DNA from: JAIEOG01 sp964611895
GTDB lineage: Bacteria; Bdellovibrionota; FAC87; UBA2466
DNA length: 64,000 nt
Direction: 5' to 3'
NCBI GenBank assembly: GCA_964611895.1
Contig: CAZTDN010000003.1
Location: 1 to 64,000 of the forward strand
Part shown: positions 33,984-40,658 of the stretch, in pieces
Layout: every line of letters begins with the position of its first letter
Position numbering within the stretch: the stretch's first letter is position 1
The notes under the pieces: model-generated
What the model was told of the DNA's origin: nothing
Databases searched by the model: none
Seen by the model: only the letters and a program-made list of their open reading frames with translations
Translations under genes and position numbers: made by a program

Positions 33984-34690
33984 TGCAACAAGTTCTATTA
34001 CTATTCTTATTCTTGTTTTTCTGCCCGTACTCACAGGCCTCTGATGAGCTCGTGGTGGAATCGGACGAATCCGTCTTTGCGGAGCTGAAAAAGCGCATCA
34101 AAGACAGGACCGATTTCATCGAAAGGAAAGCCAACCGCTTAGGAAATAATACTTTCGAGATAAGCTGCTACCTAGCAGTTCCTGGCGATTTCGAGCAGTT
34201 CCGAAAAATAGCCCCGGAGTTTGCAGCCTGGCGAGAATGGGCTCTCACGGATATTAATCTCGCCCCACCATCCCGAGGCGACTACATCTTTCAGATCCAT
34301 GATCTGCAGCAAAAGGATCCTGGTATCATGGCAGCTATCTTCTCCTTTAATATTCCATTCTTTAAGAAGCAGCGGACACGTACCTTTGAAATGTCCTCAA
34401 GAGACTCAGAGAAAGTCTTATTTATCGAGGGGAAATCTATCCCAACAGAAAACTCAGCAGTGAAAAGCGCCAAGGCCTACATGAAAACCTTTCCTGCCGA
34501 AAACAAAACCGGGAGCCTCTGGATCCATGTAAAGGCACTTGTTGCCTTCAAAAGCTGGATTCTGTACGAGGCCCTACCAGAAAAAGTGTTGCAGACCGAG
34601 GTGGGCGATCGCCTTCAATATCTGATTCAAAATTACCAGAGAGAAGAAACCCGCCGAAAACAAAGCGGGCAAGCGCTTACGCTTAAATAG
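33983..34690 (+). CDS. Exported protein of unknown function (possible START/SRPBCC fold)
   Basis: 235 residues from the ATG at 33983 that overlaps the ubiB stop. A Phe/Leu-rich signal peptide ends at SQAS. The mature part alternates strands and helices in an order compatible with a lipid-binding START/SRPBCC fold: FEISCYLAVPGDFEQFRKIAP, then several strands, then a long C-terminal helix (GDRLQYLIQNYQREETRRK). This fold call is a guess from pattern. Next to a UbiB-family gene a lipid-related role is plausible. The 3' end overlaps the convergent GNAT gene by 8 bp. Confidence 0.55.
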   Translation: MQQVLLLFLFLFFCPYSQASDELVVESDESVFAELKKRIKDRTDFIERKANRLGNNTFEISCYLAVPGDFEQFRKIAPEFAAWREWALTDINLAPPSRGDYIFQIHDLQQKDPGIMAAIFSFNIPFFKKQRTRTFEMSSRDSEKVLFIEGKSIPTENSAVKSAKAYMKTFPAENKTGSLWIHVKALVAFKSWILYEALPEKVLQTEVGDRLQYLIQNYQREETRRKQSGQALTLK

Positions 34691-35702
34691 AATCGAAGCC
34701 CCATAGAAAAAATGGCAGGACCGGGTGTGCAGAAGGAGTGCTCTCGCCAAAAACTCCCCGAATAAATTCACCTTCGGTCTTAGTAGGTACCGAACGGCCA
34801 TCGCCGCCCCACTCCTCTCCCATCCAAGACTTTTCGCCAATTGCCTTTAGATAATCGAAATAAAGCGCCCGTAACCGCGGGCGATCGAGGAGCTTAATCA
34901 TGCCCAAGATTCCATCGGAGCTGCCGATAGAAATAGCGCGCAGAAGTTTCAAGTCATAGTGGCCAGGAGCGATGAGAGTGAGTTCCCTATCCGGATAAAC
35001 CTGTTTTTGAACCCACGCAATATTGGCGCGCAGACTCTCAATGCTGCCGCCCCACTCGTGAATATAATCCTGAAAATCCATTCCCTTATGAACAGCCAGA
35101 TAGGAAGTCACAGCGCCGTCCGGACTCTGTGTGACAAAAACCCGAGCGTGGGGAATACGGCAAAGCTTCTTGCATTCCTGCAATGAGCGGTCGACCGTCA
35201 AATCATGCTGGCGGTATAAGCGCCAAACACTCTCTGCGTGCAATTTGGGATCATACTCCAGCGCAGGCTCAATGAGGTCAGCTTCCGATATTAGACTGGA
35301 GCTAAATCGAATAGCCTGTTCCTTTCCAGCACGGACGAAACCCAGTGGAGAATAAAACTCCGCATTTTCCGCCCAAAGCACAGCCACAAGACACCCTGCG
35401 TTCTTGAGCTGTAAAAGAGCCTCTCGCAAAAGGCTGCTCGCAATCCCATGCCCTCGGTAGGCCTGGGCAGTTACCACGGAGCCGATCAAGCCCACTTTGA
35501 AATGAAAATGCGGGTGTCGAAAAACCCGGGTAAGGTAGGCCACGTGGGAAACCACTCGGCCTTCGGACTCCACATAAATAGACTGCCCGCCCGGAAGATC
35601 GCCAAATACCGAAGGGTATTCTTCGCGAATGGAATAACCAGCATGGGGCCGAAGTTCCGCATCTAGAAAACGCACGATTCCAGGGGAATCGCTCGATGCC
35701 AT
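34683..35702 (-). CDS. GNAT-family N-acetyltransferase
   Basis: 339 residues from the ATG at 35702; a TTG 27 bp upstream is an alternative. The N-terminal GNAT domain has the acetyl-CoA loop GSVVTAQAYRGHGIASSLL (near 75-95) and YSPLGFVRAG, as usual. The C-terminal half resembles a second, degenerate GNAT or SCP2-like domain found in two-domain acetyltransferases. Substrate unknown. It lies downstream of the histone gene on the same strand, with a hairpin between. Confidence 0.78.
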   Translation of the reverse strand: MASSDSPGIVRFLDAELRPHAGYSIREEYPSVFGDLPGGQSIYVESEGRVVSHVAYLTRVFRHPHFHFKVGLIGSVVTAQAYRGHGIASSLLREALLQLKNAGCLVAVLWAENAEFYSPLGFVRAGKEQAIRFSSSLISEADLIEPALEYDPKLHAESVWRLYRQHDLTVDRSLQECKKLCRIPHARVFVTQSPDGAVTSYLAVHKGMDFQDYIHEWGGSIESLRANIAWVQKQVYPDRELTLIAPGHYDLKLLRAISIGSSDGILGMIKLLDRPRLRALYFDYLKAIGEKSWMGEEWGGDGRSVPTKTEGEFIRGVFGESTPSAHPVLPFFLWGFDSI

Positions 35703-35745
35703 GCCGAATTGGAAGGGGTGTTTTTCCAAGTGTGGAAACTTTAGT

Positions 35746-35777
35746 GCTGAAGCGGAGTGCGAAAACCCCGCTCCAGC
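35746..35777 (-). terminator. Hairpin between histone and GNAT genes
   Basis: Ten-base arms at 35746-35755 and 35768-35777 pair with one G-T wobble around a 12-base loop. No long T run follows on the minus strand, so it may be a weak terminator, a pause or an mRNA 3' stabiliser for the short histone transcript. Confidence 0.4.
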
Positions 35778-35789
35778 GACCTAGAAAAA

Positions 35790-35981
35790 TTAAAGATCCG
35801 AACCACGAAGAGTTTTGCGGCCATTCGCTTTGGCACGCTCGACTCCGCGAGCGATGTGGGTCTGCACCAATCGGCTTACCGCGTCAATCACGTCTGATGA
35901 ACATTTCATTTTTGCTTTACGCACGAGATCTTTAACCTTGGATTGTACAACGAGTGAAACTGTCCCACCTTTTTTAGCCAT
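35790..35981 (-). CDS. Bacterial histone-fold protein
   Basis: 63 residues from an ATG with a GGGAGA site. The chain is one histone-fold unit: a short helix with VQSKVKDLVRKAKMKCS, a long middle helix (SDVIDAVSRLVQTHIARGVERA) and the ending KANGRKTLRGSDL, which is the loop and Arg-Lys-Thr of archaeal and Bdellovibrio histones. It is Lys/Arg rich and has no other domain. Bdellovibrio bacteriovorus has an abundant histone (Bd0055) of the same size that coats DNA end-on. By analogy this may be a nucleoid protein. The Cys at residue 27 is uncommon. Transcription probably comes from upstream DNA near 36025. Confidence 0.82.
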   Translation of the reverse strand: MAKKGGTVSLVVQSKVKDLVRKAKMKCSSDVIDAVSRLVQTHIARGVERAKANGRKTLRGSDL

Positions 35982-36025
35982 GTGAAATCTCCCTTTGTGA
36001 AAAGAAATGAATGAGTTTTTCAATA

Positions 36026-36685
36026 TTAGTACAGAGGCCAGAAACTGTGAATCACAGAAAGCAATAGCCCTGAAAGTACCGGAATAGTGAAGTTGTCATC
36101 GATAGGAGAGGGAATCCCTTCCGCCAATGCAGATGCCAGACCAGCTATGACGGCGAGTTTCAGCGTCCCAGAACTCAGGCCGAGATAAAACAAAGCGAAG
36201 GCCCAACCAGCCAACGCACTTGCGAAAAAACCGGCCAGATTCCCTTCGAGAGTCTTGCCTCCAGCCATTTTAGTCCGGCCATAACGAGTCCCCACAAACG
36301 CAGCAACCGGATCGCCCACCGCCAAGAGCAAAATACTCAGCAGTGCGACGGGTTTGGAAAAGAAAAAAACGACTACAAAGAGCCCCAGGATAAAAAAAGA
36401 ATTACCCGTAAGTCCCAACAGTTCGTTTCGACGCATGATAGGGCTAAAATGTCTCAGTGCCCACTGCTTGAGTAAGGGAGACTTCAGCCTCAGGACATCA
36501 AACAAAAAGAGTGGCCCTCCAATCGTCAGCAGCAGCCAGCTTGCGGTCGCGCGATCTATCACCCATGCATAGAGCGAAAAACAGGCAAGCCCCATCAAGA
36601 AATGATACAGGCGACGTAACCCGTGAGGGAGAGTCCGGTGTTGTTTGAGTACATTCCACTTCAGCTTGCGATCGACATCGTGCAT
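36026..36685 (-). CDS. Polytopic CTP-dependent lipid kinase/cytidylyltransferase-like (dolichol/phytol kinase type)
   Basis: About 219 residues with six or seven hydrophobic helices. The signature LAVGDPVAAFVGTRYGRTKMAGGKTLEGNLAGF near 120-155 and LAEGIPSPIDDNFTIPVLSG near 190-210 belong to the family of dolichol kinase, phytol kinase and Dgk1-type diacylglycerol kinase, which use CTP or are related to CDP-alcohol enzymes. The likely role is phosphorylating a lipid alcohol in the inner membrane. Start is uncertain between the GTG at 36694 and the ATG at 36685. It lies 45 bp upstream of the histone gene on the same strand. Confidence 0.78.
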   Translation of the reverse strand: MHDVDRKLKWNVLKQHRTLPHGLRRLYHFLMGLACFSLYAWVIDRATASWLLLTIGGPLFLFDVLRLKSPLLKQWALRHFSPIMRRNELLGLTGNSFFILGLFVVVFFFSKPVALLSILLLAVGDPVAAFVGTRYGRTKMAGGKTLEGNLAGFFASALAGWAFALFYLGLSSGTLKLAVIAGLASALAEGIPSPIDDNFTIPVLSGLLLSVIHSFWPLY

Positions 36686-36763
36686 GATCAGCACGCATCT
36701 TAACCATGTGGCCCCCTAGTGGTAAAATAAAGACTCTCTTCCACCCGTGCTCGAGGTCCCCTT

Positions 36764-37930
36764 TTGAAAACCGGATTGTTCATCTTTTGCCTCTCCAGTC
36801 TTGGCTGGGCTACCCAATCCGATCCTCGCCTTGTTGAAGACGCGCTGCGCAATGCAACCCTTAGAGCTGATGTTGAAATCCTCGAAACAAAAACCTCCGC
36901 CGATACCCTATTCGGAGCCAAGACCCTCTCTAAAGTCCAAGTTCTACAGGTTCTCGCCGTGCAAGACGATGGTGAGTCACTCCCGCGTGCCGGAGATCTG
37001 CTGACGATTGAAACACTCGGCGGCCAAGTGAAAGACCTCGGCGTGATGTATGCTGGATTACCCTACCCCTCCGTAGGCGAGAAATACCGTGCTAGCCTCA
37101 CCCGTATTCAGGACGAAACCTTCAAGATCGCAGGAATGGAGTCGGGTTTTACTCCGCTCACTCGTCGGCGAGGCTATTCCCGCAATCGAACCGACGGGAG
37201 CAATGGAGCGGGTTCCGGTCCGTTTTTATACTGGGATAAGACTTATTTCCCCGTCCCTTATTACATCAGCATGCCGAGCTTTTTGGCAGTTCCGGGAATT
37301 GTCGGCGCGGTCGATGCAAGTTTTCGTCCATGGCGTGACCCGGGGAACGTGACCCTTGAGTTTCTGCCCATGGGCTGTACTAGCACCACTTTAAATCGAA
37401 ATGATGGGATGAACTCCGTGATATTTGCCTCGGAAGATTGGCCATTTGAGCCAGCTGCCATCGCTGTTACCCGAAATTTCTTTGTGGCAGGGTCGGGCGC
37501 GCGAGCAGGCCTCATCCTCGATACGGATATTCTTATCAATGGTGCGGATCATGAGTTCACCGTTTCGGGGGAAGCCGGCAAACATGATGTACGCAATATT
37601 CTCACACATGAAGTCGGCCATTTCATCGGACTTGGGCATGAGGTCCCCACCAAAGACGCCGATGCGACCATGTTTGAAAGCGCCTCCACTGGAGAAACTA
37701 CAAAAAGAGATCTGCACGAAAATGATCTGCGCGGACTGTACGCCGCTTACGGGGGAGTGGGAACTAAGCTGACTCCTATCTCCTCAGAAGACTCCTGCCA
37801 ACTAGCCACCCAAACTCTATCCTGTTTGACCTCAAGGCGCTCGGGACCGACGAAGAGTGGATTCTGGTGGGTGGCAATGAGCCTTGCTTGCGCCCTGCTA
37901 TGGGGGCGATGGGTGCAAAACCGACAGTAG
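36764..37930 (+). CDS. Matrixin-like zinc metalloprotease with C-terminal membrane anchor
   Basis: 388 residues from TTG, preceded by GAGGT. A signal peptide ends near GWATQ. The extended zinc motif HEVGHFIGLGHE (His282, His286, His292) is that of metzincins/matrixins, and the downstream Met (DATMFESAS) could be the Met-turn. The C-terminus carries RRSGPTKSGFWW plus a hydrophobic helix and RWVQNRQ, a layout like Gly-CTERM/MYXO-CTERM tails that anchor surface proteins. Probably secreted or surface-attached. The convergent CpoB gene ends 15 bp away. Confidence 0.85.
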   Translation: MKTGLFIFCLSSLGWATQSDPRLVEDALRNATLRADVEILETKTSADTLFGAKTLSKVQVLQVLAVQDDGESLPRAGDLLTIETLGGQVKDLGVMYAGLPYPSVGEKYRASLTRIQDETFKIAGMESGFTPLTRRRGYSRNRTDGSNGAGSGPFLYWDKTYFPVPYYISMPSFLAVPGIVGAVDASFRPWRDPGNVTLEFLPMGCTSTTLNRNDGMNSVIFASEDWPFEPAAIAVTRNFFVAGSGARAGLILDTDILINGADHEFTVSGEAGKHDVRNILTHEVGHFIGLGHEVPTKDADATMFESASTGETTKRDLHENDLRGLYAAYGGVGTKLTPISSEDSCQLATQTLSCLTSRRSGPTKSGFWWVAMSLACALLWGRWVQNRQ

Positions 37931-37945
37931 AAATAGAGCGGGTTG

Positions 37946-38656
37946 CTACTTAAGACGTTTGATTTCTTTTTTGGCCTGAATGGCCGCAGGAGCTTTGGGA
38001 AATTTCTCGATAACTTCTTGATAAAAGAGCTTGGCCTCGCGTTCCTTTCCCAAATTCTTAAAACACTGTGCCTGCCGTAAAGTAGCATTGGCGACGCTCA
38101 CGTCTTTCGGGTATTGCTTCTTGAACTCCGAAAACTCCAAAGCGGCGGCCCCGAAATCGCGTGCTGCAAAATAAGCCTCGCCTAACAAGAACTGCGCTTT
38201 GCGCGATTCTGGAGAGGCTTTGCCTTTGGTACGAATGGCTTTGGCTTCTTCAATCGCAGCCTCAAAATCCCCCTCGTCAAACAACGCTCGAGCGGATTCG
38301 TAACTAGCAGGTTTTGCAGTTTTTGCCTGGGGTGGTGGAGTTGCCGCGGCGGCGGCGGCTTGTTGTTCTAATACTTGGATTCGAGCACTCAAAGCCGCAA
38401 GTTCTTTTTTGGTTTCTTCAGCATGCACCCGCTGGTTCTGAGAAGATTCCTCTAGAGTCGTGCCAAGCCGAGCGATCTCGGTACGCAATTCTTCGGAGAT
38501 AACGTCTAGATCCGCACGAGCCCCCTTGGCTTCCTTCACCTCAGCCTTGATGCGCTCATATTCCTGTTCTCTGCGAATATCGCGTTTGGTTTTGCAGCTG
38601 GCCCCTAACGTGGAGAAAAGCAGGCAAATCAACCCAAAAATCCAAACTGGTTTCAC
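37946..38656 (-). CDS. cpoB: CpoB/YbgF-like lipoprotein with coiled coil and TPRs
   Basis: 236 residues. Unlike E. coli CpoB it has a lipobox (LGASC, Cys21). Residues 28-105 form an acidic/basic coiled coil, then an Ala/Pro linker, then TPR-like repeats with YESARALFDEGDFEAAIEEA, LLGEAYFAARDFGAAALEFSEF and CFKNLGKEREAKLFYQEV. CpoB coordinates peptidoglycan synthesis with outer-membrane constriction alongside Tol-Pal. It is third in the order pal, DUF4398-like lipoprotein, cpoB, with a 4-bp overlap. Confidence 0.88.
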   Translation of the reverse strand: MKPVWIFGLICLLFSTLGASCKTKRDIRREQEYERIKAEVKEAKGARADLDVISEELRTEIARLGTTLEESSQNQRVHAEETKKELAALSARIQVLEQQAAAAAATPPPQAKTAKPASYESARALFDEGDFEAAIEEAKAIRTKGKASPESRKAQFLLGEAYFAARDFGAAALEFSEFKKQYPKDVSVANATLRQAQCFKNLGKEREAKLFYQEVIEKFPKAPAAIQAKKEIKRLK

Positions 38657-38985
38657 GGGCCTACTCCTGGCGAAGAATCCGAACCGGTTTCATCGCCGCC
38701 TTTTGATTTTAATTGTTTAGAAAGCGCCTTGAATTCAGCTCGCTCAGCAGACAAACGTGCATCGGTCGCAAATTTTCGGCAAGAGTCGAAATACCCTTCA
38801 GCAAAATCCTTCTTAGCACGAAGATAAAAGTTCTCGGCCCGTCGGAAATCATCGGTGGCCAAGGACTCTGCTTTGACTTTCTGGGCAGCCCGAATGGCCA
38901 CATCCGCTAGAGCGAGTTCCTTGGTGGGCCGCGACTCGCAGCCTGCCAAGAAAGTCAAAAGCAAAAGTCTGAAAACAACGTTCAC
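38653..38985 (-). CDS. DUF4398-like small lipoprotein
   Basis: 110 residues; lipobox LAGC with Cys16, followed by a helical region that begins ELALADVAIRAAQKVKAES and continues FRRAENFYLRAKKDFAEGYFDSCRKFATDARL, the style of DUF4398 lipoproteins, whose helical hairpin resembles a TPR. A Gly/Ser/Asp-rich tail ends it. It is encoded between pal and cpoB and so probably belongs to the Pal envelope module. It ends overlapping the cpoB start by 4 bp and starts 5 bp after pal. Confidence 0.78.
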   Translation of the reverse strand: MNVVFRLLLLTFLAGCESRPTKELALADVAIRAAQKVKAESLATDDFRRAENFYLRAKKDFAEGYFDSCRKFATDARLSAERAEFKALSKQLKSKGGDETGSDSSPGVGP

Positions 38986-38990
38986 TGGTT

Positions 38991-39527
38991 CTACTTAGAC
39001 AGAACGACGAAAGACGCCCGACGATTTCTAGCCCAAGCCGACTCGTCATGACCCGAATCTAAAGGACGCTCTTCTCCGTAACTGATCACGGAAATACGCG
39101 AAGAGTCGACACCCACTTTCTGAAGGTATTCCTTGGCTGCATTGGCGCGTCTTTCACCCAAAGCCAAGTTATACTCCGTCGTGCCGCGCTCGTCACAATG
39201 CCCTTCAATCTGGATTGTGGAAGCTGGGTTTTCACCAAGCCACTGCGCATTTTTCTTGAGCGCCTCGCGGCCTTCACCGCTCAGGCTGTAACTATCAAAG
39301 GCAAAGTAAACCGTGTCGAGTTCTGGGGCTGCTGCCGACGCATCGCCCGCGCTCAATGCGGGAGCGGCTGCTGCCGCATCCATATCGTCTGCTGCGGCAC
39401 CCTCAGTAGGGCTAAAGCCCGGCTCATCGGGCTTTACGTCCTTTTTGCTGCAGGACGACAATCCCACAACTAAGCAAAGTGCGAATACTACCGCGAAAGA
39501 AAACCGAAGATGTCTCGCTCCACTCAT
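38991..39527 (-). CDS. pal: Peptidoglycan-associated lipoprotein Pal
   Basis: 178 residues from the ATG at 39527 with an AAAGGAG site; upstream in-frame starts are less likely. The lipobox LSSC gives lipidated Cys26, then an Ala-rich disordered linker, then the OmpA-like domain (VYFAFDSYSLSGEGREAL; IEGHCDERGTTEYNLALGERRANAAKEYL; ISYGEERP) that binds diaminopimelate of peptidoglycan. No tolQRAB lies beside it. It heads the pal, DUF4398-like, cpoB set and is divergent from the GT9 gene. Confidence 0.95.
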   Translation of the reverse strand: MSGARHLRFSFAVVFALCLVVGLSSCSKKDVKPDEPGFSPTEGAAADDMDAAAAAPALSAGDASAAAPELDTVYFAFDSYSLSGEGREALKKNAQWLGENPASTIQIEGHCDERGTTEYNLALGERRANAAKEYLQKVGVDSSRISVISYGEERPLDSGHDESAWARNRRASFVVLSK

Positions 39528-39609
39528 CTTTTTTGACTCCTTTTTGTTCAAATCGATGTACATAAAAGTTAATCGATATGGGCCCGTTTATACAGAAGTT
39601 TTTAATCGC

Positions 39610-40632
39610 ATGAAGATCCTAGCCATAAAACTCCGGCGGCTTGGAGACTCGGTCATATGGACCTCTGCGTTACAAGGATTGACTCAGCATTTCCCGGACG
39701 CCGAAATCGATGCCGTTTTTCCTGAACCGTACGAGGCGCTTTTTCAAACCTTTCCCGGGATAAAGACGCTCTACCCGTTACCTGGTGACAAACGCTCCAT
39801 AAATTCTTTCGGCGTGGAATGGGTGTCCAAAAAATACGATCACGCGCTGGTTTTCCACGCCAGCGCTTTTCCCAGAAACCTCGCGCGCCTGGCAAAGGCA
39901 AAGCAGACGCTGATCCATCACCATAGCCGAAAGCCAACTCTATATGGTTCTGACCTACCCATTCCCCACCTAGGCAAACCCATGCCGGCAACCGAACGCG
40001 ATCTGAACGTAGTGCGCGCCCTGGGGTTCGCGGGGCCGATTCCCGCGCCGCGGATCCTTTGCCTCCCTCAATGGAAGGAAAGAATGGCCCAGCGCTGGAG
40101 AGACGCTGCTCGGTCTGACTCCGAGTTTTTGTTGGTGGTCTGTCCCGGTGCAAGCCGCCTATCAAAGAAATGGCCGTTGGAAAACTACGCCCAGCTGATT
40201 GAGTCCCTTCCCCCTTCCATTTCGGTAGCGGTCGTCGCTCCGAATGAAGCAGAATTTCAAGGACAGGATTATTTTGTACGCCGCATCCAAAGGCGGGGAC
40301 ATTTCATTTTTACTCCCCGTCTGGAAGACGCCATGGGCATTGTCTCGAATGCACGGCTTTTTTTGGGATCGGACTCAGGAATGAAACACGTAGCAGCGGC
40401 GCTCGGCATTCCCACTATTACGCTTTTTGGGCCAGAATCCGTAGGTGAGTGGCACCCGTACCCTTCCGACCCACACCTTCCGCTCAGGGCTGCTGTTGGC
40501 TGCCGAACTCAAGATCCTCAGGAGCCTCTGTACGCGTGGTGTGGGGTTCCGGTTTGCCCCTTAGCATCCCATGCGTGCATGAGCCAAATTACACCCGCAA
40601 AAGTTCTGCACGCGATACAACGCTACCTTTGA
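39610..40632 (+). CDS. Glycosyltransferase family 9 (heptosyltransferase-like)
   Basis: 340 residues from the ATG at 39610. ILAIKLRRLGDSVIWTSAL is the family N-terminal glycine-rich loop; PGASRLSKKWPLENYAQLI (near 185) and GSDSGMKHVAAALGIPTITLFGPES (near 260-285) form the ADP-heptose binding region. GT9 enzymes add heptoses to lipopolysaccharide core in the cytoplasm. Which step is unknown. TATACA and TTTAAT lie just upstream. The next gene begins 26 bp downstream. Confidence 0.9.
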   Translation: MKILAIKLRRLGDSVIWTSALQGLTQHFPDAEIDAVFPEPYEALFQTFPGIKTLYPLPGDKRSINSFGVEWVSKKYDHALVFHASAFPRNLARLAKAKQTLIHHHSRKPTLYGSDLPIPHLGKPMPATERDLNVVRALGFAGPIPAPRILCLPQWKERMAQRWRDAARSDSEFLLVVCPGASRLSKKWPLENYAQLIESLPPSISVAVVAPNEAEFQGQDYFVRRIQRRGHFIFTPRLEDAMGIVSNARLFLGSDSGMKHVAAALGIPTITLFGPESVGEWHPYPSDPHLPLRAAVGCRTQDPQEPLYAWCGVPVCPLASHACMSQITPAKVLHAIQRYL

Positions 40633-40658
40633 GAGCCGATACGGAATAGAATGCGTCC

